Part shown: one piece after another, positions 33,476 to 43,356 of the stretch
Numbering within the stretch: position 1 is the stretch's first letter
How the letters are laid out: each line of letters opens with the position of its first letter
From: Streptomyces sp. NBC_00376
Lineage (GTDB): Bacteria; Actinomycetota; Actinomycetes; Streptomycetales; Streptomycetaceae
Assembly (NCBI RefSeq): GCF_036077095.1
Contig: NZ_CP107962.1
Span: forward strand, 310,001 to 374,000
Direction: 5' to 3'
DNA: 64,000 nucleotides
The notes under the pieces: generated by a model
Databases searched by the model: none
The model's input: only the letters and a program-made list of their open reading frames with translations
What the model was told of the DNA's origin: nothing
Made by a program: the position numbers and the translations under genes

Positions 33476-34218
33476 CGACCACTCCCCCACCGGCCGCCAG
33501 CGACATCACCAGCCCACCGGATACGGCGACCGGGAAGATCCCGCAGCAGACCAGCATGCCGCAGGCCGGCCGCTCACGCGCGTACACCAACTGGGTCGAG
33601 CGGGTCTGCCGCGAAGACGCTGGCGCCCGCAGCGCGCTGCGCAGCGGGCTGCGGAAGGATCTCGACGCGGTGCAGCGCATGCACCGACTGGTTGCGCCCT
33701 GGCTTCCCGAGCGGTGCTCCGCGGACATGGAGCGGGCGTACTACGCGGTCGCCGCGATGATCGCGGCCCAGCCCCGCAGCGCGCTGGCGGCACCGGAACT
33801 CTCGGCCGCAGGTTCCCTGCAGTCCGACGGGCAGAAGTCCTCCCGCGGCGCACGGCGGCGACGTCCCAGTCTCGGCACGGCATTCGCCACCGCCGTCACC
33901 GAGGGGCCCGCCAGGGAGAAGGAAATGCGGGCAGGCACCGCCGAGAGCCGCCTCAACCTCCTCACCCGCCAGAGCGTTAATGGCTTGCATCGGCACCTTC
34001 CGGCCTCTGTCGGATACCTGCGCTCGCTGGGCGTGGAGGTCGACTGGGCACAGTTGCTCGACGACATCAGTGACTGGCGCCTTCGCTCCGGGCGGATCTC
34101 GCGCACGTGGCTCCAGGACTTCTACCGGCTGCGGGACAAGGCCGCTGCGCAGCAGGCCGACGACGCCGAGGAGAGGGAACTTGCAGCGGATCAGGCTTCG
34201 GCTCCCGCCTCCCCCTGA
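33472..34218 (+). CDS. casB: Cascade small subunit Cas11e (CasB/Cse2)
   Basis: 248 residues, slightly longer than the common ~160-200 because of a Pro/Thr-rich N-terminus and a charged tail. The all-helical Cse2 core is visible (YTNWVERVCREDAGARSALR, ADMERAYYAVAAMIA, NLLTRQSVNGLHRHL, QDFYRLRDKAA). Two copies form the belly of Cascade and stabilise the R-loop. Start overlaps the casA stop. Confidence 0.93.
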   Translation: MTTTPPPAASDITSPPDTATGKIPQQTSMPQAGRSRAYTNWVERVCREDAGARSALRSGLRKDLDAVQRMHRLVAPWLPERCSADMERAYYAVAAMIAAQPRSALAAPELSAAGSLQSDGQKSSRGARRRRPSLGTAFATAVTEGPAREKEMRAGTAESRLNLLTRQSVNGLHRHLPASVGYLRSLGVEVDWAQLLDDISDWRLRSGRISRTWLQDFYRLRDKAAAQQADDAEERELAADQASAPASP

Positions 34219-34289
34219 CCGCTCCCCCGCCGACTACGTGACCACGTATCCCATCCATTGAGCACAATCCGCACGAAGGGGTAAGCAGC

Positions 34290-35474
34290 ATGACCATGGC
34301 CGCCCGTTTCCTCGACATCCACATCATCCAGAGCGTCCCGTTCGCCAATTTGAACCGGGACGATACGAACTCCGTCAAAACGGTCCAGTACGGCAATGTG
34401 CTGCGTACCCGGGTCAGCAGCCAGTCCTGGAAGCGGGCCGTCCGCGGCATGTTCGAGGAACGCATCGGCCAGGCTGCTCTGCGTACCCGCCGTATCGGCG
34501 AGCGCGTCACCCGTCTTCTCGCCGAGGATCGGGAATGGCCGCTGGATCTCGCCGGGAAGGCGGGGGCGCACACGGCCGCGGCCAGCAGCATCAAGTTCGA
34601 ACTTGCGAAGAACCCGGCAGACCCCAAGCAGAGCGTCCCCAACAAGGTCCTCACCAACGCCATGGTCTACGTCCCCCAGAGCGCCGTTACCGAACTCGCC
34701 GACCTGGCCGAGGAACACCGCGAGGCATTGCAAGCGGCGAAGGACATCAAGAAGCCGTCGGACAAGAGCATCCTGCCCGTCGACCGGGTCGAGGCGGTCC
34801 TCCGCTCCCGCAACGGCGTCATCAATCTCTTCGGCCGCATGCTCGCCGAGGTCGACAACGCCGGTGTCGACGGCGCCGTCCAGGTCGCCCACGCCCTCAC
34901 CACCCACGAGACCGACGTCGAACTCGACTACTTCTCAGCCGTCGACGACATCACCGCCGCCTGGGGCGACCAGTCCGGCAGCGGCCACATGGGCCACAGC
35001 GAATTCAGCGCCGGTACCTTCTACCGGTACGCCACCATCGACCTCCGCGACCTCGCCGCCAACATCGGCGAGAACCCCACCGAGCTCCGCGAACTCGCTG
35101 CCGCCTTCCTCAGCGCGTTCATCCTGTCCCTGCCCCAGGCGAAGAAGAACTCCACAGCCCCCCACACCATCCCCGACCTCGTCCACATCTCCGTACGCGC
35201 CGACCGGCCCCTCTCCTACGCCGCAGCCTTCGAAAGCCCCATCACCGCATCCGGGCAGGGAGGCTTCGCCGCCACCTCCCGCACCGCCCTCTTCGAATAC
35301 GCCGAGGCCGCCAACCGCCTCCTGGGCACCAGCGGCATCCTCACCTCCGGCTGGGCCGGAATCGACACCAAGGGCCCCGACGGGCTCGGCACCCACCACG
35401 CCAGCTTTGACACGCTCATCGATGCCACTCTCGCCAGCGCTCTGACCGCACGCCCCGCCGGTGACGCAGCATGA
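34290..35474 (+). CDS. cas7e: Cascade backbone Cas7e (CasC/Cse4)
   Basis: 394 residues. The N-terminus FLDIHIIQSVPFANLNRDDT and NVLRTRVSSQSWKRAVR are hallmark Cas7e sequences; VDNAGVDGAVQVAHALTTHE and DYFSAVDD follow. Six copies coat the crRNA in Cascade. An AAGGGG ribosome site lies ~11 nt before ATG 34290. The stop overlaps cas5 (ATGA). Confidence 0.97.
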   Translation: MTMAARFLDIHIIQSVPFANLNRDDTNSVKTVQYGNVLRTRVSSQSWKRAVRGMFEERIGQAALRTRRIGERVTRLLAEDREWPLDLAGKAGAHTAAASSIKFELAKNPADPKQSVPNKVLTNAMVYVPQSAVTELADLAEEHREALQAAKDIKKPSDKSILPVDRVEAVLRSRNGVINLFGRMLAEVDNAGVDGAVQVAHALTTHETDVELDYFSAVDDITAAWGDQSGSGHMGHSEFSAGTFYRYATIDLRDLAANIGENPTELRELAAAFLSAFILSLPQAKKNSTAPHTIPDLVHISVRADRPLSYAAAFESPITASGQGGFAATSRTALFEYAEAANRLLGTSGILTSGWAGIDTKGPDGLGTHHASFDTLIDATLASALTARPAGDAA

Positions 35475-36334
35475 GCGCCGCCCTCCCCGACCCCGAACCG
35501 GGGCTCCTCCTCCGCCTGGCCGGTCCCCTCCAGTCCTGGGGCCTGCACAGCCACTTCAACGAACGCGACACCGCCACCTTCCCCACCCGCTCCGGCATCA
35601 TCGGCCTCCTCGCCTCAGCCCTCGGACGACGCCGGGACCAGCCCATCAACGACCTCGCAGCACTGCACATGACCGTGCGCACCGACCGGCCCGGCGTGAT
35701 GCTGCGCGACCTGCACACCGTCGGCGGCGGTCTCCCCGCCAAAGCCACCGTGACCACAGCCGAAGGCAAGAAACGCACCGGCGACACCGGCACCCTTCTC
35801 ACCCACCGCTACTACCTCGCCGACGCCGCCTTCACCCTCGCCCTCACCACACCCCACCCCACCGGCGAGGACCGCGCACTCCTCAACCGCTGCGCCAACG
35901 CTCTGCGCAGCCCCCACTGGCCCCTGCACCTCGGGCGACGCTCCTGCCCGCCCGAAGGCCCCATCCTGCTCGGACAGAGCGACGACGCACTGCACCACCT
36001 CGTCCACCTGCCCCTCGCCGCCCGCCCGGCCGTCGGCTCCGGTCCGGGAGGCAGGCCGGTGGAATTCCTGGCCGACCGCCCACTGAACCACCTCCCCGCC
36101 CCAGCCCACACGATCTGCGACACGAACGAGGACGGTTCCCACCCCTCCGGCGAACTCAACGACCAGCCGCTCAGCTACCACCCCCGCCAACGCGCCTACC
36201 GCGCCCGGCCGCTGTACCGCCGCACCCTGCTCCTCCTGCCCTCCCAGTTCGCCGGACTCGGGAGAGAGCAGCTCACCGCGCTGGGCCACTACCTAGAGAC
36301 CCGGCTGAACACCACCGAAGGGAGCCCACGATGA
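35471..36334 (+). CDS. cas5e: Cascade subunit Cas5e (CasD)
   Basis: 287 residues, somewhat longer than the ~220-250 norm. The start EPGLLLRLAGPLQSWGLHSH and TFPTRSGIIGLLASALGRRR are clear Cas5 signatures, with a C-terminal HPRQRAYRARPLYRR region. It caps the 5' handle of crRNA. Both ends overlap its neighbours by 4 nt. Confidence 0.96.
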   Translation: MSAALPDPEPGLLLRLAGPLQSWGLHSHFNERDTATFPTRSGIIGLLASALGRRRDQPINDLAALHMTVRTDRPGVMLRDLHTVGGGLPAKATVTTAEGKKRTGDTGTLLTHRYYLADAAFTLALTTPHPTGEDRALLNRCANALRSPHWPLHLGRRSCPPEGPILLGQSDDALHHLVHLPLAARPAVGSGPGGRPVEFLADRPLNHLPAPAHTICDTNEDGSHPSGELNDQPLSYHPRQRAYRARPLYRRTLLLLPSQFAGLGREQLTALGHYLETRLNTTEGSPR

Positions 36335-36993
36335 CCCTCTGGCTCACCCGGATCGTCCCCGACACCCGCTCCCGCGACGCCCGCCGCGACCTCAGCGGCG
36401 CCATCGGCATGCACCGCCGCATCATGAGCCTCTTCCCACCCGATGCCGGCCCCGACCCCCGCGCCCGCTTCGGAGTCCTCTTCCGCACCGAAGACACCCC
36501 CACCGGGCCGAACCTGCTCATCCAGTCCACCCACGAACCCGACACCAGCCGCCTGCCCGACGGCTACGGAACCACCCTCACCCGCCCACTCGACGCGCTC
36601 ATCGACGCCATCCGCCCCGGCCTCACCATCCGCTACCGCTGCGTCGCCAGCCCCGTCCGCAAACCCGGCGCCACCACCCGCGCCCTCTACAACCTCCCAC
36701 CCGTCGTCCCCCTCACCGGCACGGCAGCCGACGATTGGTGGCTCCGCCAAGCCGACCTCAGCGGCCTCAAACCCCTCACCCACCACTCCCACCCCCTGGA
36801 CGCCGCACGAGGAGAACGCCACCCCGACGGCGCCCCGCCCCAACGCATCCGCCACGCCCGCACCCAGTTCGACGGCACCGCAGCCATCATCGACACCGAC
36901 CTGCTCAGGACAAAAATCCTCAACGGGATTGGCCGAGGAAAGGCTTACGGCTGCGGCCTGCTCAGCATCGCCCCTGCGAGGCAGCCCCAGTGA
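36331..36993 (+). CDS. cas6e: CRISPR RNA endoribonuclease Cas6e (CasE)
   Basis: 220 residues from ATG 36331. LTRIVPDTRSRDARRDLSGA, then GMHRRIMSLFP (His in the usual catalytic place, as in His20 of the E. coli enzyme) and the C-terminal glycine-rich loop GIGRGKAYGCGLLSIAP are present. It cuts the repeat at the base of the CCGCGCGAGCGG stem and stays bound to the 3' handle. Overlaps cas5 and cas1 by 4 nt each. Confidence 0.96.
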   Translation: MTLWLTRIVPDTRSRDARRDLSGAIGMHRRIMSLFPPDAGPDPRARFGVLFRTEDTPTGPNLLIQSTHEPDTSRLPDGYGTTLTRPLDALIDAIRPGLTIRYRCVASPVRKPGATTRALYNLPPVVPLTGTAADDWWLRQADLSGLKPLTHHSHPLDAARGERHPDGAPPQRIRHARTQFDGTAAIIDTDLLRTKILNGIGRGKAYGCGLLSIAPARQPQ

Positions 36994-37982
36994 GCCCACG
37001 CCCCGCACCCAAACCACTCACCACCAGCAACGCCCGGCGCAAACTCGCCGCACCCACCGTCGCCATGCTCCCCCGCATCGCCGACTCCCTCTCCTTCCTC
37101 TACCTCGACATCGTCCGCATCCACCAGGACGACACCGGGGTCTGCGCAGAAGTCACCAGCGAACAACGAGGAACAGAAACCGTCTACCTCCCAACCGCAG
37201 CGCTTGGCTGCGTCCTTCTGGGCCCCGGCACCTCCATCACCGCACGCGCCCTCGCCACATTCGCCAGAAACGGCACCACTGTCGTAACCACCGGATCAGG
37301 CGGCGTCCGCTGCTACTCCGCTGCCGTCCCCGAATCCCTCAGCACTCTCTGGCTCGAACGCCAAACCCGCGCCTGGGCCAACGACACCCACCGCCTCGCC
37401 GTCGCCCAGGCCATGTACGAACTCCGATTCGGAGACGGCACCGCAACCGACGGAACCAACCTCGACAAACTCCGCGGCATGGAAGGCCAACGCGTCAAAG
37501 CCCACTACCAACTCCTCGCCCGCCAATACAAGATCGGCCGCTTCCGCCGCTCCTACGACCCCGACACCTGGGACAGCCAAGACCCCGTCAACCTCGCCCT
37601 CTCCTCAGCCAACACCTGCCTCTACGGCATCGTGCACGCCGCAATCACCGCACTCGGCTGCTCACCCGCCCTCGGCTTCGTCCACAGCGGCAACCAACAA
37701 GCCTTCGTGTACGACATCGCGGACCTCTACAAAGCCGAACTCACCATCCCCCTCGCCTTCTCCCTCCACGCCTCCCCCAACCCCGAAGGCGAAGCACGCC
37801 GCTCATTCCGCCACGAACTCCGCCTCTTCCAGCTGCTCCCCCGCATCGTCACCGACATTCAGCAGCTCCTCGACCCGAACCACACCTACGAATGCCCCGA
37901 CCCCGAAGAACAACTGGTCGACCTGTGGGATCCGGTCACCGGTTCCGTACCCGCCGGCGTCAACCACGGGAAACCCCTGTGA
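36990..37982 (+). CDS. cas1: CRISPR integrase Cas1e
   Basis: 330 residues from GTG 36990, which overlaps the cas6e stop; the frame upstream is a shadow of cas6e. Signatures: MLPRIADSLSFLYLDI, ALATFARNGTTVVTTG, MEGQRVKAHYQLLA (metal-binding Glu), GFVHSGNQQAFVYDIADLYK (His and Asp of the active site). With Cas2 it inserts new spacers at the leader end. Confidence 0.97.
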   Translation: MSPRPAPKPLTTSNARRKLAAPTVAMLPRIADSLSFLYLDIVRIHQDDTGVCAEVTSEQRGTETVYLPTAALGCVLLGPGTSITARALATFARNGTTVVTTGSGGVRCYSAAVPESLSTLWLERQTRAWANDTHRLAVAQAMYELRFGDGTATDGTNLDKLRGMEGQRVKAHYQLLARQYKIGRFRRSYDPDTWDSQDPVNLALSSANTCLYGIVHAAITALGCSPALGFVHSGNQQAFVYDIADLYKAELTIPLAFSLHASPNPEGEARRSFRHELRLFQLLPRIVTDIQQLLDPNHTYECPDPEEQLVDLWDPVTGSVPAGVNHGKPL

Positions 37983-38007
37983 CCCTTCCACCGGAAGAGC
38001 ACGGCCC

Positions 38008-38319
38008 ATGTCCTCAATGATCGTCATCTCGGCCACCGCCGTCCCCGACCATCTACGCGGCGCCCTCACCCGCTGGCTCCTCGAAGTCACACCCGGGTTG
38101 TACGTCGGTACCGTCTCGGCCAAGGTCCGCGACGAACTCTGGGCAGCCGTTGCCGCCTGCACCGACGATGGAATGGCAGTCCTTGCCCACCCGGCCGACA
38201 ACGAGCAAGGTTTCCAACTACGAACAGCGGGCACCCGCCGCCGCGAACCCCTCGACTTCGACGGCCTCACCCTGATCGCCTTCCAGCGAGAAAGTCAAGA
38301 AATGGCAAACCCTCTCTAA
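38008..38319 (+). CDS. cas2: CRISPR-associated Cas2e
   Basis: 103 residues. MIVISATAVPDHLRGALTRW and LEVTPGLYVGTVSAKVRDEL are typical Cas2e (CasF), with a short C-terminal strand. GGAAGAG lies 8 nt upstream of ATG 38008. It bridges two Cas1 dimers in the integration complex. Only 18 nt separate its stop from the first repeat of array 2, so the leader must reach into its 3' end. Confidence 0.95.
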   Translation: MSSMIVISATAVPDHLRGALTRWLLEVTPGLYVGTVSAKVRDELWAAVAACTDDGMAVLAHPADNEQGFQLRTAGTRRREPLDFDGLTLIAFQRESQEMANPL

Positions 38320-38337
38320 CGTGCCAGGTCAAAGAGG

Positions 38338-41300
38338 GTGCTCTCCGCGCGAGCGGAGGTGAGCCGACGTACGGGCGGGACACGGGGCGGCTCCAGTTGT
38401 GCTCTCCGCGCGAGCGGAGGTGAGCCGCTGCTCGAGCTCCTCGCCTACGCCGACCCGGCGTGCTCTCCGCGCGAGCGGAGGTGAGCCGCCCTGTACCTAC
38501 GTCACGATCAGACCTTGACGGTGCTCTCCGCGCGAGCGGAGGTGAGCCGGTCATGTACCCGGCGGAGGTCGAGGAGCGGCGGTGCTCTCCGCGCGAGCGG
38601 AGGTGAGCCGGCCATGGACATGGCCGGGGACGAACTGGAGCAGTGCTCTCCGCGCGAGCGGAGGTGAGCCGGTCGAGAAGCTCCTGCAGGGCCAGGGCTG
38701 GACGTGCTCTCCGCGCGAGCGGAGGTGAGCCGTAGTTGGTAGAGATCATCACGGAGTGCGTGGAGTGCTCTCCGCGCGAGCGGAGGTGAGCCGGACTCAG
38801 GAGCCAAGGTCCACGTCATCGCCAAGTGCTCTCCGCGCGAGCGGAGGTGAGCCGTTCCGATCAGCGACCAGGGGAAACGCGCCCGCGTGCTCTCCGCGCG
38901 AGCGGAGGTGAGCCGGTCAGGATGGTGAGGGCGAGGGCGATGCCGCCGTGCTCTCCGCGCGAGCGGAGGTGAGCCGCCGACACGGTCACGACGACGGCGA
39001 CCGGCAAGGTGCTCTCCGCGCGAGCGGAGGTGAGCCGTGCCCGGGCGATGAAGACCAGCCTCCAAGACCGTGCTCTCCGCGCGAGCGGAGGTGAGCCGCC
39101 CTGCACTGCCGCCCTCTGCCGCACCGTCCCGTGCTCTCCGCGCGAGCGGAGGTGAGCCGCGGTCCGCGGCCGCGTCGGCAACACCCCCGCCGTGCTCTCC
39201 GCGCGAGCGGAGGTGAGCCGCACTCGCCTGGATCTCCGCCGTGCTCCCCACCGTGCTCTCCGCGCGAGCGGAGGTGAGCCGGCGCGGCCCCGGGGGTCAG
39301 ACCCGGGGCCACAGTGCTCTCCGCGCGAGCGGAGGTGAGCCGGCTGCCGAGCCACGCAGATGGTCCTCCAGACGGTGCTCTCCGCGCGAGCGGAGGTGAG
39401 CCGAAGGCCGCCGTTGCCGAGCAGCTCGCAGCCCCGTGCTCTCCGCGCGAGCGGAGGTGAGCCGCGGCTCATCACGTTGACGGATTTCACCGGGACGTGC
39501 TCTCCGCGCGAGCGGAGGTGAGCCGGCAGCGCCGAGTGAGAACAGCTCACGAAGCGTGTGTTCTCCGCGCGAGCGGAGGTGAGCCGGCGCCTGAACGCGG
39601 GTGCGCCGCCGACCCGCCGTGCTCTCCGCGCGAGCGGAGGTGAGCCGATCCGACAGCATTCGGCGGCCGTGTAGTTGTTGTGCTCTCCGCGCGAGCGGAG
39701 GTGAGCCGGGGGAATCATGGGCGACCCGTATCCGGGCAAGGTGCTCTCCGCGCGAGCGGAGGTGAGCCGCGACGATCACGGACTGCGTGGACTCCAGCAC
39801 CGTGCTCTCCGCGCGAGCGGAGGTGAGCCGTCCGCAGGAGTGCCGGCCGGGTGCGCGGCGAGGTGCTCTCCGCGCGAGCGGAGGTGAGCCGAGGTGTCGG
39901 CGGTGGGTCAGCGCTGACACAGCGTGCTCTCCGCGCGAGCGGAGGTGAGCCGTCCATCGACCAGCCGTCCCTATCGGTGCAGGCGTGCTCTCCGCGCGAG
40001 CGGAGGTGAGCCGCGCCCTATGGGCGACGCGTGGGCATGGGCCCGGTGCTCTCCGCGCGAGCGGAGGTGAGCCGCTGACGCCGTACGTCACGCAGCGGCC
40101 CGCTCCGTGCTCTCCGCGCGAGCGGAGGTGAGCCGTCGGCTGACGACAAGGCGCTGATCGAGTACCTGTGCTCTCCGCGCGAGCGGAGGTGAGCCGGCGA
40201 CCCAGAACCCTTTCCGTGCGGACCGCCGGTGCTCTCCGCGCGAGCGGAGGTGAGCCGATCACCGCGCAGATCGTTCACCTCACCGATGAGTGCTCTCCGC
40301 GCGAGCGGAGGTGAGCCGGGGGCCCGGCGGGACGGAAACGGCGCTCAGAGGTGCTCTCCGCGCGAGCGGAGGTGAGCCGGTGGGCGACGACGTAGGGCCG
40401 ATCGTCGGATAGTGCTCTCCGCGCGAGCGGAGGTGAGCCGCGCCGCTTCCCCCGAAAAAGAACACCAGGGAAGTGCTCTCCGCGCGAGCGGAGGTGAGCC
40501 GTCGTCAAGGCCCTCGGATCTGAGTACGGGGCCGTGCTCTCCGCGCGAGCGGAGGTGAGCCGACCAGTGGGCGGGCCTCTGCCGGAGGGCATGCGTGCTC
40601 TCCGCGCGAGCGGAGGTGAGCCGACTGCCGGTACAGGTCGTCGTGAAAGGGGATCGTGCTCTCCGCGCGAGCGGAGGTGAGCCGAAGGCCCGGCTCCCGG
40701 CCAGGGGAACCGAGCCGTGCTCTCCGCGCGAGCGGAGGTGAGCCGCAGCTGGCGTACCTGGCGGCCCGGCCGGAGACGTGCTCTCCGCGCGAGCGGAGGT
40801 GAGCCGTCCAGTGGACCGCGGGCATCGTCGAGGAGCAGTGCTCTCCGCGCGAGCGGAGGTGAGCCGTCGGTCGAACAGTCCGCCGTCATGTCGCTGGCGT
40901 GCTCTATCACGGGCAAGGAGAACGTGGTCTTCCTCGGCCCGCCCGGCACCGGCAAGACTCACCTGGCCATCGCGCTGGGCATCCGCGCCTGCCAGGCCGG
41001 TCACCGCGTCGCGTTCGCCACCGCCTCTCAGTGGGTCGACCGCCTGGCTGCCGCCCATACCACCGGAAAACTCCAGGACGAGCTCTTGCGCCTCGCGCGC
41101 GTCCCCGTTCTGGTGATCGATGAGGTCGGCTACATCCCGTTCGAACCGGAAGCAGCGAACCTGTTCTTCCAGCTGATCTCCGGCCGCTACGAACGCGCGT
41201 CCGTAATCGTGACCAGCAACAAGCCCTTCGGACGCTGGGGAGAGGTCTTCGGCGACGACACCGTCGCCGCCGCCATGATCGACCGTCTCGTCCACCACGC

Positions 41301-42346
41301 CGATGTGCTCTCCTTGAAAGGAGACTCCTACCGGCTGAAAGACCGCGACATCGGCCGCACCCCGAACGCGGCAACCGGCTGAACAACTGCACACGGGGTC
41401 AAAAATCACCGACCCCAAAGGGGTCCAGGTTCGAAGACCGCCGACACCCCAGACCTGGGTGACGCCGGTGCTCTCCGCGCGAGCGGAGGTGAGCCGGAAC
41501 AGGGCCAGGACTCCGCCACCGACCAGGAGTGCTCTCCGCGCGAGCGGAGGTGAGCCGCGCGGCCGAGGCGCGGAAGGCGAAAGCGACGGGTGCTCTCCGC
41601 GCGAGCGGAGGTGAGCCGATCGCCGCCGTCGTCCTGGGCGACCCCGAGCGGTGCTCTCCGCGCGAGCGGAGGTGAGCCGGTCCGCGTCAAGGACGCCAAG
41701 GGGTCCGGGAAGTGCTCTCCGCGCGAGCGGAGGTGAGCCGGGGAACCGGGTTGGGCCGCAGCCGCTCAAGACGTGCTCTCCGCGCGAGCGGAGGTGAGCC
41801 GGCCCAGTCAGGCACAGGAGGTACGACCAGTATGTGCTCTCCGCGCGAGCGGAGGTGAGCCGGCGCCGCGGTCGTCCCAGGCGTGCGTGCCCTCGTGCTC
41901 TCCGCGCGAGCGGAGGTGAGCCGTCACACCAGCCCCAGACGCCCTCACGGCGCGTGTGCTCTCCGCGCGAGCGGAGGTGAGCCGGCTCTGCATACCAACC
42001 TCCTGGCGATCGGAGAGTGCTCTCCGCGCGAGCGGAGGTGAGCCGGTCCCGCAGGGGGTGGCGTGATGGCCACTTCCGTGCTCTCCGCGCGAGCGGAGGT
42101 GAGCCGTCCCCGTCGACGTTCGGGCCGACGTCCGCGTCGTGCTCTCCGCGCGAGCGGAGGTGAGCCGGCTTTTCCACCCACTCCGGCGCCGAAGACGCCG
42201 TGCTCTCCGCACGGAGGTGAGCTGCTTGGGGGATCAATGCCGGAGCGTGAGTTGTTGTGCTCTCCGCGCGAGCGGAGGCGAGCCGTGCTAACGCCGTTAG
42301 CACCTGACTCTGCGGCCGTGTTCTCCGCGCGAGCGGAGGTGAGCCG
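38338..42346 (+). CRISPR. CRISPR array 2 (type I-E, about 58 repeats)
   Basis: Repeats of 29 nt (GTGCTCTCCGCGCGAGCGGA, then GGTGAGCCG) every 61 nt. 42 copies run from 38338 to 40838; a 7-nt truncated copy at 40899 meets an istB fragment; 15 more run from 41468 to 42318. The last three are degenerate: 42200 lacks four bases in the stem, 42257 has GGCGAGCCG, 42318 starts GTGTTCTCC; 39557 also begins GTGTTCTCC. Such decay marks the old end. Transcription is rightward from the cas2 side. The spacer 42286-42317 contains a parS-like palindrome. Confidence 0.97.
40906..41446 (+). mobile_element. istB: IS21-type remnant: istB fragment within array 2
   Basis: From a broken repeat (40899-40905) the sequence enters istB at ITGKENVVFLGPPGTGKTHL (Walker A), continues with VPVLVIDEVGY (Walker B), VTSNKPFGRWGEVFGDDTVA, and ends at 41382; ~64 bp follow to the IS end (ACA at 41444-41446, inverse TGT). 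istA, the N-terminal part of istB and the other IS end are missing. The 3' part equals the fragment in array 1. The AAA+ motor is probably inactive. Confidence 0.88.
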
Positions 42347-43255
42347 ATGAGGCGGACCGGCACGGCACTGCGGTCTCGGCCATGGCCTTGGCCACGGACG
42401 TACGGACGCTCCGGTCGTAGATCAAGGCGAAGAGCGAGACTCCGGCCACGCCGGATCCCGAGCAGGCGATCGCCGATCTGCCGAGCCGAGGTGTCTGTAC
42501 GGAACCCTGGGCCACCGGGGCCGGTTGGTGCGCGGTGACCGCAGCCCGACCGGGCCCACCGGCCCGGCAGCATCACCGGGCCCGACCGGTGCGGCCGGAC
42601 CGGCCGGGCTCGCGGGCCCGACTGGCCCTGCGGGAGCGGACGTGTCGGACGGGACGGCGGGGCCGATGGCCGGAACGGACAGACGTGCCTCGATGGGTAC
42701 AGCCTCCAGCCGCTGACGTCCGATTCGGATGCGCTGGTGTGCCGCCGTGACAGTGCGCCGAGCAGCCCCGGCTCCAGTCCGAGCCCGCACCTCGCCGTAG
42801 ACAGCTGCCTCGACGTGATCCCGGTGCTGCCACCGGCTGGGACACTGCCTGCTTCGACCTGATCCACTCCCCCGCTACGGACGCCGTCGTGCCCGATGCT
42901 CCGGCAACGTGAACGACGTCTACCCTCCCCGACACGGTTCACCGTCTACACCCTGTAGGTCCGTTGGACCTGACGTCGGTGACTGATCGTTCGTTCCGGC
43001 CAGCAGGCGCCCTTGTGGGTCGGATCGTGCGGCTTGTAGAGCAGGGGTCTGTTCTCATCGAACCCGGTTGGCCCCGAGCTTTTGACCAGGGCGGACTAAC
43101 TTCGCTGAGACGCCGTTCCTTGGGCGTTGCGTCCCTCACGACTGGTCGATGTGTGGCGACTAGGTTCGATGAGACAAGTCGCGGTCGACTCGGTTCATTG
43201 AGACAGGACACCAGGGAGTTGGCGTCTTCGGCGGTCCAGGCGGTCGTCTGGGAGA
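42347..43255. other. Gene-free stretch between array 2 and partition locus
   Basis: No convincing gene on either strand; several short frames are of low-complexity Gly/Pro/Ala type (42525-42750). It holds the motif GGTTCGATGAGACA at 43163 and 43192 (second copy with one change) and an inverse copy at 43053, in a region rich in stem-forming sequence. Confidence 0.5.
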
Positions 43256-43276
43256 GGTGCTAACGCCGTTAGCACC
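43256..43276. other. parS: Candidate parS / ParB-binding palindrome upstream of parA
   Basis: GTGCTAACG-C-CGTTAGCAC with flanking G/C, 10-bp perfect arms, 80 bp before parA. A half site GCTAACG follows at 43284. The same sequence recurs within parB and in a CRISPR spacer. Confidence 0.7.
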
Positions 43277-43356
43277 TCCAACAGCTAACGCAAGATCAGT
43301 TAAAATCGTGCGATTCATTGTCGGGCAAGCAGCTTTCGCGGCAGTAAGCTGCCGTC

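Noticed and set aside
38267..42942. Minus-strand frames up to 865 codons across CRISPR array 2
   Set aside because: Same artefact; they read through repeats, the istB antisense and spacers.
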